NCBI GenBank assembly: GCA_035524595.1
Contig: DATKOP010000019.1
Coordinates: forward strand, 1-64,000
Direction of reading: 5' to 3'
Source: CAIKZZ01 sp035524595
GTDB lineage: Bacteria > Pseudomonadota > Gammaproteobacteria > Steroidobacterales > Steroidobacteraceae
DNA: 64,000 nucleotides
A model generated the notes under the pieces. It was not told the origin of the DNA and made no database searches. It was given only the letters and a program-made list of their open reading frames with translations. Position 1 is the stretch's first letter, and each line of letters opens with the position of its first letter. Position numbers and translations under genes: made by a program. Positions 50,993 through 63,962 of the stretch are shown here, piece by piece.

Positions 50993-51886
50993 TCAGGCGG
51001 GGGTCGGCACCCGGTACGAGAGACGGCCGAGGAAGCCGTCGATCGCCGCCAGGCATTCCGGCTCGTCGAGCAGCGGCACGTGACCGCGGGCGGCGACGCT
51101 GAGCCGCTCGAGGTCCGGCTTCTCGCGCTGCATACGCTCGAAGGTCGCGGCGGAGAGGATATCCGAGAGCACACCGCGGATGGCGAGCGCCGGGACGGAC
51201 TTCAGCGTCGCGTAGAGCGGCCACAGGTCGGGCGGCGGTGCAGCCGCCGCAGCCGCGCGCATCGCCTCGCCGATGCCCGGATCGGCATCGAGAACCGGCG
51301 TGCCGGAGGCGTCTTCGCGGTAGTTGCGCCGGGCGAGCGTCGCCCAGCGCCCTGCCGCGAGGTTCGGCCACGCCGCACCGAACACGAGGCGCTGCTGCTC
51401 GATCGCCTCGTCCCAGCTGCGCACCGGCGGCAGGCGCCCGGCGTAGCCGCGGATGCGCTCGGCGCCGACCGGGTCGATCTCGGGGCCGATGTCGTTGAGC
51501 ACGATGCCGGCCACCGCCGCGGGCGCGACCGACGCCAGGATCATCGCGAGCAGGCCGCCGAGCGAGGTGCCGACGATGGCGACGCGGCGCAGGCCGAGCA
51601 CCGGCAACAGCGCCATCAGGTCCGCGACGTAGGTCGCGGTCTGGTAGTTCTTCCAGTCCGGGTCGCGCGCCGACAGGCCGCGACCGCGCAGGTCGGGGCA
51701 CACGACCCGGTAGCGGGCGGCGAGATGCGGCGCGAGGTCCTCGAAGTCGCGGCTGTTGCGCGTCAGGCCCGGCAGGCACAGCACCGCCGGTGCGTCCGCG
51801 CCGGCGGACTCGTAGACCCGGGCGTAGAGCCGCAGGCCGTCGGCCGAGGTCCAGTACTGTTCGCGGAAGGCCGTGCTCGCGTTCAT
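50993..51886 (-). CDS. Alpha/beta hydrolase (esterase-like)
   Basis: A 297-residue cytoplasmic alpha/beta hydrolase. The oxyanion region VLCLPGLTRNSRDFEDLAPHLA, PDLRGRGLSARDP, the nucleophile elbow GTSLGG with Ser108 and His269 in ARGHVPLLDEPE are clear; VLNDIGPEIDP is the usual block after the nucleophile. It is likely to cleave an ester, releasing an acid for the adjoining acyl-CoA synthetase. Its ATG overlaps that gene's stop by four bases. Substrate unknown. Confidence 0.88.
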   Translation of the reverse strand: MNASTAFREQYWTSADGLRLYARVYESAGADAPAVLCLPGLTRNSRDFEDLAPHLAARYRVVCPDLRGRGLSARDPDWKNYQTATYVADLMALLPVLGLRRVAIVGTSLGGLLAMILASVAPAAVAGIVLNDIGPEIDPVGAERIRGYAGRLPPVRSWDEAIEQQRLVFGAAWPNLAAGRWATLARRNYREDASGTPVLDADPGIGEAMRAAAAAAPPPDLWPLYATLKSVPALAIRGVLSDILSAATFERMQREKPDLERLSVAARGHVPLLDEPECLAAIDGFLGRLSYRVPTPA

Positions 51887-53442
51887 TCGAATGTCCCGTC
51901 CTGAAGTTCCCGGCGCAGCTCGCGCTTCAATACCTTGCCGTTCGGGTTGCGCGGCAGCGCCTCGCGCCCGACGACCGCAGCGACGCGCTGCTGGCGTCCG
52001 ACGCGGCCGTTGGTCCATTCCTTGAGCGCCGCGAGGTCGAGCGCCTGGCCCGCCTGCGCGACCACCACCGCCACCGGGGTCTCGCCCCACCGGCGGCTCG
52101 GCACGCCCACGACCGCCACCTCCGCGACCGCCGGGTGCTGGCGCATGATGCTCTCGATGTCGGCAGGATAGACGTTCTGCCCGCCGGACAGAATCATGTC
52201 CTTCTTGCGGTCGACGACATAGAGGAAGCCGTCGGCGTCGAGGCGACCGAGGTCGCCGGTGCGCAGCCACTGGCGCCCGGCCGCGTCGAGCCAGGTGGCC
52301 TCGCGGTTGGCGGCGTCCCGGCCGTGGTAGCCGGCCATCACCAGCCGCCCGCGGCCGACGATCTCGCCGGTCTCGCCCGCGGGCAGCACGCGGTCGTCGT
52401 CGCCGAGGATCAGGATCTCCGCCCCGAGCACCGGCTTGCCGACCGACTCGAGCTTGCGCTCGAAGTCCTCCGGCGCCAGGATCGTCACCAGGCCCTCGGT
52501 CAGGCCGTAGAGCTCGATCAGCTGGCAGTCGAACTCGTGCGCGAAGCCACGCTTGACGTCCGGCGCGAGCGGCGAGCCGCAGCACATCAGCGCCTCGAGG
52601 CTGCCCGTGCCGAACCCGGCGCGGTCCGGCGCGGCGAGCATCCGCTCGAGCTGCACCGGCACGAAGGCGCCGTGCGTGATCCGCTGCCGCTCGATGGTGC
52701 GAAGCGCCGCCTCGGCGCTGAAGTGCCTGAGCAGCACGATCGTGCCGCCGACCAGCATGGTCGCCAGCATCGAGACCCAGCTGATGTTCGAGAAGAGGCC
52801 AAGCGAGCACAGCGTGCGGCAGCCGCTGCGGTAGCGCAGCGCGAGGGCGCAGTCGTAGGCCCAGTGCATGCGGCACAGGTGCGTGTGGACGATGCCCTTG
52901 GGCAGCGCCGTGGTGCCGGAGCTGTAGATGATGTTGCACTCGTCGCCCGGCGCGATCGCGACCGGCGGCGCCTCGGCTGGCTGCGCGGCCAGCAGCTCGC
53001 CGAACTCGTGCCAGCCCGGGCGCGCGCCGTCGCAGCCGACGTAGTGCCGTGCGGCGAGTGCGCCGGCGGCGCGCAGCGCGTCGATGCGGCGGCAGTGCTC
53101 GCCGCTCGCGAACACCGCAACCGCCGCCGCGTCCACGCACATCGCGGCCACCGCGTCGTCGCTGATCGAGACGTTGAGCGGCACCGCCACCGCGCCCGCG
53201 CGGACGATGCCGAACATCGCGATCACCGTCTCGAAGCGGCTGTCCATCAGCACCGCGATCCGCTCGCGCGGTCGCACGCCGAGGGCGAGCACCGCCTGCG
53301 CGGCGCGCGCGGTGGCATCGTCGAGCTCGCGCCACGAGAGCGTCAGCTCGCCGTCCACCAGCGCAGGCTCAGCGCCGTGCCAGCGGCCGTTGTGGGCGAT
53401 CAGGTCCGGCAGCAGCGCGACCGGCGCTTCGAACCACGACAT
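51883..53442 (-). CDS. AMP-dependent acyl-CoA synthetase/ligase
   Basis: A 519-residue adenylate-forming enzyme that activates a carboxylic acid as a CoA thioester. The P-loop is IYSSGTTALPKG (about residues 172-183), followed by the motifs QLIELYGLTEG, GRGRLVMAGYHG, WLRTGDLGRLDADGFLYVVDRKKDMILSGGQNVYPADIE and the C-terminal lysine loop LPRNPNGKVLKRELR. The acid could be fatty, aromatic or terpenoid. It is 66 bases downstream of the TonB receptor and coupled to the hydrolase, so receptor, ligase and hydrolase form one transcription unit. Confidence 0.92.
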   Translation of the reverse strand: MSWFEAPVALLPDLIAHNGRWHGAEPALVDGELTLSWRELDDATARAAQAVLALGVRPRERIAVLMDSRFETVIAMFGIVRAGAVAVPLNVSISDDAVAAMCVDAAAVAVFASGEHCRRIDALRAAGALAARHYVGCDGARPGWHEFGELLAAQPAEAPPVAIAPGDECNIIYSSGTTALPKGIVHTHLCRMHWAYDCALALRYRSGCRTLCSLGLFSNISWVSMLATMLVGGTIVLLRHFSAEAALRTIERQRITHGAFVPVQLERMLAAPDRAGFGTGSLEALMCCGSPLAPDVKRGFAHEFDCQLIELYGLTEGLVTILAPEDFERKLESVGKPVLGAEILILGDDDRVLPAGETGEIVGRGRLVMAGYHGRDAANREATWLDAAGRQWLRTGDLGRLDADGFLYVVDRKKDMILSGGQNVYPADIESIMRQHPAVAEVAVVGVPSRRWGETPVAVVVAQAGQALDLAALKEWTNGRVGRQQRVAAVVGREALPRNPNGKVLKRELRRELQDGTFE

Positions 53443-53508
53443 GCTTGCCTCTGCGGGCCCGGGGACGGCCGGGCGCGTGCGCCGGCCGGCCCCGCGCCTT
53501 CGGGGACG

Positions 53509-55878
<2,370 letters not shown>

Positions 55879-55905
55879 GGCGTATACCCCCTGCAGAACA
55901 CGTGC

Positions 55906-55935
55906 ATTATGATCGTCTGTTCAATGACTGTTCAA
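55906..55935 (-). promoter_or_regulatory. Candidate promoter of the TonB receptor operon
   Basis: On the minus strand TTGAAC (55935-55930) and CATAAT (55911-55906) are 18 bases apart, a plausible -35/-10 pair 28 bases before the ATG at 55878. Both elements lie in or beside the inverted TTCAA/TTGAA half-sites, so a bound repressor would block RNA polymerase. Confidence 0.5.
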
Positions 55936-55957
55936 AATTCATTGAACGTTCGTTGAA
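55919..55957. promoter_or_regulatory. Operator array of inverted TTCAA/TTGAA half-sites between divergent genes
   Basis: GTTCAATGA (55919-55927) and TCATTGAAC (55939-55947) are perfect inverted copies around an 11-base spacer. Two further copies of the half-site lie inside and beyond (GTTCAA 55930-55935, GTTGAA 55952-55957). The set lies between a TetR-type regulator gene and the receptor operon and is A/T-rich in a GC-rich genome, the usual layout of a TetR operator acting on both genes. Confidence 0.6.
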
Positions 55958-56050
55958 TATTAGCCAGAGTCCGGGGCGGGGCGCAACTGCGATTGCCTGC
56001 CCGAGGCGAAATAGGGGAAAATCGCAACCGCGCTTGTTGCAGTGCACACC

Positions 56051-56761
56051 ATGGCGACCAAAAAGAAGACCGGCCGACCCGCGAAGGAACGCCTGCTGGA
56101 CGCCGCCGAGCGGCTGTTCGCGCAGCGCGGCTACCACGGCGTCTCGATCCGCGACATCACCGAGGCCGCCGGCGCCGACGTCGCGCTCGTCAACTACCAC
56201 TTCGGCACCAAGCGCGCGCTGCTGACCCGGGTCTTCGAGCGCCGCGCCGAGATCATCAACCGCGAGCGGATGGAGCGGCTCGAGGCGGTACGGCCGGGCC
56301 CGGACGGGCGCCTCGACCTGGAGGCGGTGGTCAACGCCTTCATGGAGCCGCTGATCCTGCGCTCGGCGCGCGGCGGCCGCGGCTGGAAGAGCTACTTCGC
56401 ACTGATCGCGCAGGTCAACAACTCACCCGAGCTGTCGGTGCTGATGACGCGCCACTTCGACCCGGTGGTGCACAAGTTCATCGACGTGCTGACCGCGGCG
56501 CTGCCGGGCGCCGACCTGCGCGACGTCTACTGGGGCTACCACTTCCTGACCGGCGCGCTGACGCTGACCTTCGCCGAGACCGGCCGCCTCGACAAGCTGT
56601 CGGGGCGCCTGTGCCGCTCGTCGGATCTCGACAGCGTGCACGCGCGCTTCGCACCCTTCATGGCGGCGGGGTTCGCGGCCCTGGCACGGCGGCGGCCGGA
56701 GGCGGTGCCGGCCGCGAAGGCCCGCGCGCGTCGCCGCACGACCGCGCCGCGCGAGGCGTAG
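56051..56761 (+). CDS. TetR-family transcriptional regulator (divergent to TonB operon)
   Basis: A 236-residue regulator. The helix-turn-helix is RLLDAAERLFAQRGYHGVSIRDITEAAGADVALVNYHFGTKRALLTRVF (about residues 13-61), followed by a larger helical ligand-binding domain, RSARGGRGWKSYFALIAQVNN onward, and a basic C-terminal tail. It probably represses the adjacent receptor, ligase and hydrolase genes until the imported substrate or its CoA thioester binds, but this is inferred from the divergent arrangement. ATG 56051 is preferred over GTG 56042. Confidence 0.92.
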   Translation: MATKKKTGRPAKERLLDAAERLFAQRGYHGVSIRDITEAAGADVALVNYHFGTKRALLTRVFERRAEIINRERMERLEAVRPGPDGRLDLEAVVNAFMEPLILRSARGGRGWKSYFALIAQVNNSPELSVLMTRHFDPVVHKFIDVLTAALPGADLRDVYWGYHFLTGALTLTFAETGRLDKLSGRLCRSSDLDSVHARFAPFMAAGFAALARRRPEAVPAAKARARRRTTAPREA

Positions 56762-56802
56762 ACGCGGCGGAGCCGGTCGGCCGGGCCGCCCGCGGCGCGG
56801 GG

Positions 56803-57225
56803 CTACTTGCGCAGCTTGCGCAGCTGCGCCAGCGTCTTCATCTGCTCGACGATCCGCGCCACCTCGGCCTCGGCCTCGGCGATGCTGATCCCCTCGCCGC
56901 GGTGCTGCAGCATCTCGTCGGCGCGCTGCCGCGCCTCGAGCGCCGCCGCCTCGTCGAGGTCCTTCGCCCTGAGCGCGGTGTCGGCGAGCACCGTCACGCG
57001 CGTCGGCTGGATCTCGAGCATGCCGCCGCCGACGTAGAAGCCGTGCTCCTCGCCGTCCGGGGTCTGCACGCGCACCTCGCCGGCCCTGAGCGCCGTCAAG
57101 AGCGGCGCGTGGCGCGGCGCGATGCCGATGTCGCCCTGCACGCCCGGCACGAACACCATCGCCGCCTGGCCGGAGAAGATCTCGCCCTCGGCGCTGACGA
57201 TGTCGACGTTGATGGTGCTGGCCAT
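56803..57225 (-). CDS. atpC: ATP synthase F1 epsilon subunit
   Basis: A 140-residue epsilon subunit of the central stalk. The beta-sandwich domain starts TINVDIVSAEGEIFSGQAAMVFVPGVQGDIGIAPRHAPLLTAL, and the C-terminal pair of helices (KDLDEAAALEARQRADEMLQ, EAEVARIVEQMKTLAQLRKLRK) can extend to inhibit ATP hydrolysis. It is the last gene of the atp operon, 10 bases after atpD, and converges with the TetR gene 41 bases away. Confidence 0.97.
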   Translation of the reverse strand: MASTINVDIVSAEGEIFSGQAAMVFVPGVQGDIGIAPRHAPLLTALRAGEVRVQTPDGEEHGFYVGGGMLEIQPTRVTVLADTALRAKDLDEAAALEARQRADEMLQHRGEGISIAEAEAEVARIVEQMKTLAQLRKLRK

Positions 57226-57235
57226 GGCGGTTGCC

Positions 57236-58678
57236 TCAGGTGATCGTCTTGGCCTTCTCGATCGCTTCCTCGATCGTGCCGACCATGTAGAAGGCCTGCT
57301 CCGGGAGGTTGTCGTACTCGCCGGCGATGATCGCCTTGAAGCCGCGGATCGTGTCCTTGGTCGAGACGAACTTGCCCTTCTGGCCGGTGAACACCTCGGC
57401 GACGTGGAAGGGCTGCGACAGGAAGCGCTGGATCTTGCGCGCCCGGTACACGAGCAGCTTGTCCTCGGCCGACAGCTCGTCCATGCCCAGGATCGCGATG
57501 ATGTCCTGCAGCTCCTTGTAGCGCTGCAGGATCGCCTGCACGCCGCGCGCCGTCTGGTAGTGCTCCTCGCCGATCACCAGCGGGTCCAGCTGGCGCGACG
57601 TCGAGTCGAGCGGGTCGATCGCCGGGTAGATGCCGAGCGCGGCGATCTGCCGCGACAGCACGACGGTGGCGTCGAGGTGCGCGAAGGTGGTCGCCGGCGA
57701 CGGGTCGGTCAGGTCGTCGGCGGGCACGTACACGGCCTGGATCGAGGTGATCGAGCCGGTCTTGGTGGAGGTGATGCGCTCCTGCAGCACGCCCATCTCC
57801 TCGGCCAGCGTCGGCTGATAGCCCACCGCCGACGGCATGCGGCCGAGCAGCGCCGAGACCTCCGTGCCCGCCAGCGTGTAGCGGTAGATGTTGTCGATGA
57901 ACAGCAGCACGTCGCGGCCCTTGCCGGAGGCCTGCTTCTCGTCGCGGAAGTACTCGGCCATCGTCAGGCCCGAGAGCGCGACCCGCAGGCGGTTGCCCGG
58001 CGGCTCGTTCATCTGGCCGTAGACCATCGCGACCTTGGAGTTCTCGAGGTTCTTGAGGTCGATGACGCCCGACTCGGCCATCTCGTGGTAGAAGTCGTTG
58101 CCCTCGCGGGTGCGCTCGCCGACGCCCGCGAACACCGACAGGCCCGAGTGCGCCTTGGCGATGTTGTTGATGAGCTCAAGCATGTTGACGGTCTTGCCGA
58201 CGCCGGCGCCGCCAAAGAGGCCGATCTTGCCGCCCTTGGCGAACGGCATCAGCAGGTCGATCGCCTTGATGCCGGTCTCGAGCAGGTCCTGGCCGCCCGC
58301 CTGGTCGTCGTAGGAGGGCGCCGGGCGGTGGATCTCCCAGTGCTCCTTCGCCTGCACCGGCCCGCGCTCGTCCTGCGGATCGCCGAGCACGTCCATGATG
58401 CGGCCGAGGGTCGCGGTGCCGACCGGCACCGAAATGCCCTTGCCGGTCGCCTGCACGGCGATGCCGCGCTTCAGGCCCTCCGACACGCCCATCGCGATGC
58501 AGCGCACGATGCCGTCGCCGAGCTGCTGCTGCACCTCGAGCGTCAGCTCGCGCGCGCCGTCCTTGAGCTTCAGCGCCTCGTAGACCTTGGGCATCGACTC
58601 CCGCGGGAACTCGACGTCGATGACGGCGCCGATGATTTGGACGATCTTGCCGGTGACGGCGGTGCTCTGCGTGCTCAT
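57236..58678 (-). CDS. atpD: ATP synthase F1 beta subunit
   Basis: A 480-residue catalytic subunit. The P-loop GGAGVGKTV, the catalytic GERTREGNDFYHEM (Glu) and the DELSEED-like segment (MDELSAEDKLLVYRARK) are all present, with SALLGRMPSAVGYQPTLAEEMG also diagnostic. It sits between atpG and atpC with gaps of 10-16 bases, the invariant order in this operon. Confidence 0.98.
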   Translation of the reverse strand: MSTQSTAVTGKIVQIIGAVIDVEFPRESMPKVYEALKLKDGARELTLEVQQQLGDGIVRCIAMGVSEGLKRGIAVQATGKGISVPVGTATLGRIMDVLGDPQDERGPVQAKEHWEIHRPAPSYDDQAGGQDLLETGIKAIDLLMPFAKGGKIGLFGGAGVGKTVNMLELINNIAKAHSGLSVFAGVGERTREGNDFYHEMAESGVIDLKNLENSKVAMVYGQMNEPPGNRLRVALSGLTMAEYFRDEKQASGKGRDVLLFIDNIYRYTLAGTEVSALLGRMPSAVGYQPTLAEEMGVLQERITSTKTGSITSIQAVYVPADDLTDPSPATTFAHLDATVVLSRQIAALGIYPAIDPLDSTSRQLDPLVIGEEHYQTARGVQAILQRYKELQDIIAILGMDELSAEDKLLVYRARKIQRFLSQPFHVAEVFTGQKGKFVSTKDTIRGFKAIIAGEYDNLPEQAFYMVGTIEEAIEKAKTIT

Positions 58679-58694
58679 GTCTTGGAACCTTTTC

Positions 58695-59555
58695 TCAAAC
58701 GGCGGCCGCGCCGCCGACGATCTCGGAGATTTCCTTGGTGATCGCCGCCTGCCGCGCCTTGTTGTAGATCAGCTGCAGCTCGTCGATCAGCTTGCCGGCG
58801 TTGTCGGTCGCGCTCTTCATCGCGACCATGCGCGCCGCCATCTCGCTGGCGACGTTCTCGACGGCGGCGTGGTAGACCTGCGAATTGACGTAGCGGCTCA
58901 TCAGGCCCTCGAGCAGCTCCGCTGCCGATGGCTCGTAGATGTACTCCCACAGGTCCTGCAGCTCCTCGCTCTCGACCGTCTCCGCCGGCAGCAGCTGCCG
59001 GATCACCGGGCGCTGGGTCATCGTGTTGACGAACTCGGCGTGCACCAGCACCAGCCGGTCGATGGTGCCCGCGGTGTACTCGTCGAGCATCACCTTGACC
59101 GGGCCGATGAGGCTCGCGACGTGCGGCCGGTCGCCGAGCTGGGTGATCGTCGCAGCGACCGGCAGCTTCAGGCGCCGGAAGAACTGCACCGCCTTGGAGC
59201 CGAACAGGCACAGGCGCACCGCGATGCCCTTCTCCTCGTAGGCGCGGATCTCGGCGAGCGTCTGCTTGAAGACGTTGACGTTGAGCCCGCCGCACAGGCC
59301 GCGGTCGGTGCTCATGATCATGAGGCCGACGGTCTTGACCTCGCGCTCGAGCAGGTACGGGTGCCGGAAGTCCGGGTTCGCGAGCCGCAGGTGGCCGAGC
59401 ACGGTGCGGATCTTCTCGGCGTAGGGCCGCGCCGCCTGCATGCGGTCCTGGCTCTTGCGCCGCTTGCTCGCCGCGACCATCTCCATGGCCTTGGTGATCT
59501 TCTGCGTGCTCTTGATGCTCGCGATCTTGGTGCGGATTTCTTTGGTGCCGGCCAT
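58695..59555 (-). CDS. atpG: ATP synthase F1 gamma subunit
   Basis: A 286-residue rotor shaft. The N-terminal helix MAGTKEIRTKIASIKSTQKITKAMEMVAASK and the terminal helix with SATDNAGKLIDELQLIYNKARQAAITKEISEIVGGAAAV are the strictly conserved ends, while LMSTDRGLCGGLN-type sequence (MIMSTDRGLCGGLN) occupies the middle. It lies 10 bases after atpA. Confidence 0.97.
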   Translation of the reverse strand: MAGTKEIRTKIASIKSTQKITKAMEMVAASKRRKSQDRMQAARPYAEKIRTVLGHLRLANPDFRHPYLLEREVKTVGLMIMSTDRGLCGGLNVNVFKQTLAEIRAYEEKGIAVRLCLFGSKAVQFFRRLKLPVAATITQLGDRPHVASLIGPVKVMLDEYTAGTIDRLVLVHAEFVNTMTQRPVIRQLLPAETVESEELQDLWEYIYEPSAAELLEGLMSRYVNSQVYHAAVENVASEMAARMVAMKSATDNAGKLIDELQLIYNKARQAAITKEISEIVGGAAAV

Positions 59556-59565
59556 GACGCGCTGC

Positions 59566-61107
<1,542 letters not shown>

Positions 61108-61151
61108 GCTGCTTTCCTTCTAAGCCCTTGCGGCCGTGCGCGCGGCGGCGC

Positions 61152-61700
61152 TCACGGCTGTGAAATCTGCTGCTCGAGCCGCGCCAGGCGCCCCCGCAGC
61201 GAGCCGTCGATGACCATGTCGCCGGCGCGGACGACCGCGCCGCCGACCAGGGTCGGGTCGACCTGCTCGGCGAGCCGCACGTTGCGGCCGAAGCGCTTGC
61301 CGAGCGCCGCCCGGAAGGCGGCGCGCTGCGCGTCCGTCAGCGCGACCGCGCTCGTGATCTCGACGTCGAGCTGGTTCTCGACCTCGGCACGCCGCGCCTC
61401 GAACTGCGCGGCGATCTCCGGCAGGAGCGCGAGGCGGTGCTCGTGGGCGAGCACGCCGAGGAAGTTGCGCCCATCCGCGCCGACCGCGGCGCCGCTCTCG
61501 GTCGCGACGCCGGCCACCAGCTCGATGAGCTCGGCGGCCGAGACGCGCGGGTTGCCGAACAGCGCATCGGCACCGGGCGTCGCCGCGACCGCCGCGCCGG
61601 CGGCGAGCAGCTGCGACCAGGCGGCGAGCGACTGGCTCTCGTGCGCATGCTCGAAGGCCGCGCGGGCGTAGGGTCGGGCGATGGTGGCTTTCTCGGCCAT
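61152..61700 (-). CDS. atpH: ATP synthase F1 delta subunit
   Basis: A 182-residue delta subunit linking F1 to the peripheral stalk. ATIARPYARAAFEHA is the N-terminal domain start, and the C-terminal VDPTLVGGAVVRAGDMVIDGSLRGRLARLEQQI is the conserved end (LxGG-x3-G-x-x-IDGS). ATG 61700 follows atpF after 10 bases. Confidence 0.96.
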   Translation of the reverse strand: MAEKATIARPYARAAFEHAHESQSLAAWSQLLAAGAAVAATPGADALFGNPRVSAAELIELVAGVATESGAAVGADGRNFLGVLAHEHRLALLPEIAAQFEARRAEVENQLDVEITSAVALTDAQRAAFRAALGKRFGRNVRLAEQVDPTLVGGAVVRAGDMVIDGSLRGRLARLEQQISQP

Positions 61701-61710
61701 GGCGTCTCCG

Positions 61711-62193
61711 TCAGCCGGTCGCCGCGATCCGCGCCGCGAGCTCGTCGAGCAGCTGCGCGTGTGCCTTGGCGTCGACCTCGCGCTGCAGGAGCTGCGAGGC
61801 CCCGACCAGTGCCAGGTGCGCGACTTCCTTGCGCAGCTCGCCACGGGCCTTGGTGGTCTCGTTGGTGATCTCGGTCCGCGCGACCCCGATCAGCCGCTCG
61901 CCCTCGGCGAGCGCGGCGCCGCGCGCCTCCTCGACCACCTCGCCGCCGCGGCGATTGGCCTGTTCGACGATCTGCGCGGCCTTGGTGCGGGCTTCGCGCA
62001 CGATCTCGAGCGCCTGCGCCTTCGCGTCGTCGAGGTCCTTCTGGCCGCGATCGGCGGCCGCGAGACCGTCGGCGATCTTCTTCTGCCGCGTCTCGATGGC
62101 ACCCATGATGCTCGGCCAGCCGAACTTCATGACCAGCCACGCGACCGCGAACAGCGCGAACCCCTGGATGATCAGCGTGATCGTTATGCTCAT
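61711..62193 (-). CDS. atpF: ATP synthase F0 subunit b
   Basis: A 160-residue peripheral-stalk subunit. One N-terminal membrane helix (TITLIIQGFALFAVAWLVMKFGWPSIM) is followed by a long charged helix with coiled-coil-like heptads (RQKKIADGLAAADRGQKDLDDAKAQALEIVREARTKAAQIVEQANRRG). It is a homodimer in the enzyme. 66 bases separate it from atpE. Confidence 0.96.
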   Translation of the reverse strand: MSITITLIIQGFALFAVAWLVMKFGWPSIMGAIETRQKKIADGLAAADRGQKDLDDAKAQALEIVREARTKAAQIVEQANRRGGEVVEEARGAALAEGERLIGVARTEITNETTKARGELRKEVAHLALVGASQLLQREVDAKAHAQLLDELAARIAATG

Positions 62194-62259
62194 GCCTGTC
62201 TCCTGACTAACGCGGCGGACGCCGGCCGTGGGCCGGCGCGCACACCGCCTGCCGGGCGA

Positions 62260-62544
62260 TTACTTGACGCCCAGCGCGGCCAGGAACGGATTCGAGAAGA
62301 TCAGCAGCAACGCGATCGCCACGCCGATGATCGGCACCGCATCGAGCAGGCCTGCGACGATGAACATGCGGGTCATCAGCATCGGTGCGAGCTCGGGCTG
62401 GCGCGCGGCGCCCTCAAGGAATTTGCCGCCGAGCAGCGCGAAGCCGATCGCGGTGCCGAGCGCGCCGAGGCCGATCAGGAGACCGGCGGCGAGGAGCGTG
62501 TGGCTCATCACCTCGGCGACTTGTGGGACGTTCTCGATTGCCAT
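62260..62544 (-). CDS. atpE: ATP synthase F0 subunit c
   Basis: A 94-residue proteolipid of the rotor ring with two membrane helices. GLGALGTAIGFALLGGKFLEGAARQPEL holds the Gly-rich first helix and the RQPE polar loop. The proton-binding carboxylate is Asp in IVAGLLDAVPIIGVAIAL. The N-terminus (MAIENVPQVAEVM) is a short extension relative to E. coli, which makes the protein about 15 residues longer than usual. Confidence 0.97.
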   Translation of the reverse strand: MAIENVPQVAEVMSHTLLAAGLLIGLGALGTAIGFALLGGKFLEGAARQPELAPMLMTRMFIVAGLLDAVPIIGVAIALLLIFSNPFLAALGVK

Positions 62545-62595
62545 GGTCTTCTCCGTGAATTCAAATAGATCGACAGGAACGGTTGGGTGAGGTCG

Positions 62596-63426
62596 TCAGT
62601 GGTGCTCGGCGGCCATGCTCAGGTAGACGACCGTCAGCATCATGAAGATGAACGCCTGCAGCGTGATGATCAGGACGTGGAAGGCGGTCCACGCGAAGCC
62701 GGCGATGATCTGGCCGAAGCCGAGCAGGTAGGTACTCACGGCGTCGAGGCTCGCGCCGAGCGTCATGCAGGCGATCAGGATGAAGATCAGCTCGCCGGCG
62801 TACATGTTGCCGAACAGTCGCAGGCTGAGGCTCACCGGCCGGACGGCCTCCTCGATCAGGCGCAGCAGCAGGTTCGCCGGCGCCAGCAGGATCTTGCCGA
62901 CGATGCCGTCTGCGTGGAACGGCACCGTGACGAACTCCGCGAGGAAGCCGCCGAGGCCCTTGTGCTTGATGCCGTAGTACTGGATCAGGATGAACACGCA
63001 GATGGCCATGCCAAAGGTGGTGCTCAGGTCCGCGGTCGGCACCACCCTCAGGTGCTCGATGCCGACCGAGTGGGCCGCCGCCGGCAGCGCGTCGACCGGC
63101 AACATGTCCATGAAGTTCATCAGGAAGGTCAGCACGAAGATCGTGAGCGCGAGCGGGGCGATCAGGCGGCTGCGGCCGTGGAAGGTCTCCTTGACGAGAC
63201 CATCGACCCATTCGACCAGCATCTCGACCGCGCACTGGAGCTTGCCGGGCACGCCGGAGGTCGCGCGGCGCGCGACACCGATGAAGACAACGACGAAGAG
63301 CAGGGCGAGCGCGCCCTTGAAGAAGATGCTGTCGAGGTGCCAAGCCCTGAAACCTTCACCCGAGCTCAGGTGCACGAGGTGATGGGTGATGTACCCCGTC
63401 ATGTTCTCTGGGCCTTCGGCCGCCAT
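62596..63426 (-). CDS. atpB: ATP synthase F0 subunit a
   Basis: A 276-residue membrane subunit carrying the two proton half-channels. The essential Arg lies in EAVRPVSLSLRLFGNMYAGEL, and the later IAGFAWTAFHVLIITLQAFIFMMLTVVYLSMA is the final helix pair. ATG 63426 has GGGG eight bases upstream; an earlier GTG would lie within the atpI end. It is separated from atpI by 23 bases. Confidence 0.97.
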   Translation of the reverse strand: MAAEGPENMTGYITHHLVHLSSGEGFRAWHLDSIFFKGALALLFVVVFIGVARRATSGVPGKLQCAVEMLVEWVDGLVKETFHGRSRLIAPLALTIFVLTFLMNFMDMLPVDALPAAAHSVGIEHLRVVPTADLSTTFGMAICVFILIQYYGIKHKGLGGFLAEFVTVPFHADGIVGKILLAPANLLLRLIEEAVRPVSLSLRLFGNMYAGELIFILIACMTLGASLDAVSTYLLGFGQIIAGFAWTAFHVLIITLQAFIFMMLTVVYLSMAAEHH

Positions 63427-63449
63427 CGTGCTTACCCCGTCTCCCCGAC

Positions 63450-63827
63450 TCACCTAAAGAGCGCCAGCCCCAGCCAGAACCCGAGCTGCGCCGCGATCAG
63501 CCCTGCGACCAGCGGCAGCGGCGGCAGGTGCGCGACCGCGAACGCGAGCCAGAGCGCCACCGCCACCCACAGCCACTTCAGCACCTCGCCGGCGACCGCC
63601 GCCCGCGCGAGCACCCGCACCGGCGCGATCCCCGGCTGGAACAGCACCCAGCCGAACACCGCGTTGCCGAGCGCGACCACCAGCCCGCCCGCGAGGGCCG
63701 CCCGCGCCGCGGTCAGCCCGCCGAGCCCGAGCGCAACTGCGGCTGCCAGCGCCGCCGCGGCCATCTGCAGCGCCGCGTAGCGCAGCACGAGCCGCCGGCC
63801 GCGCGCCCGGTGGTTCACTGCGGACAT
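63450..63827 (-). CDS. atpI: ATP synthase accessory protein I
   Basis: A 125-residue membrane protein with four hydrophobic segments (VLRYAALQMAAAALAAAVALGL, AALAGGLVVALGNAVFGWVL, LARAAVAGEVLKWLWVAVALWLAFAV, PLVAGLIAAQLGFWLGLALF). Its place before atpB and the conserved GGLVVALGNAVFG segment identify it as AtpI, which assists c-ring assembly or metal supply. ATG 63827 was chosen; an in-frame ATG farther upstream gives an Arg/Pro-rich extension. Confidence 0.88.
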   Translation of the reverse strand: MSAVNHRARGRRLVLRYAALQMAAAALAAAVALGLGGLTAARAALAGGLVVALGNAVFGWVLFQPGIAPVRVLARAAVAGEVLKWLWVAVALWLAFAVAHLPPLPLVAGLIAAQLGFWLGLALFR

Positions 63828-63872
63828 CGCAGGCCCTCGCTCAAGGCCCCGAGGTCGCGGATTCACGCGCGC

Positions 63873-63893
63873 AAAAAAAACCGCTCCGAAGCG
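63873..63893 (-). terminator. Short hairpin plus U8 in the atp leader, possible attenuator
   Basis: On the minus strand CGCT-TCGG-AGCG (63893-63882) is followed after one G by eight T residues (63880-63873). It lies between the candidate atp promoter and the atpI start, 60-85 bases into the message. The stem is only four base pairs, so termination would be weak; it might be the end of an upstream minus-strand transcript or an attenuation-like element. Confidence 0.35.
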
Positions 63894-63962
63894 TCAGGGC
63901 CGACGCACGCGAAGTGGCGCTCTGGCTGCGGGAAGCGCGACGGCATCCCCAAAAGCGCGCGC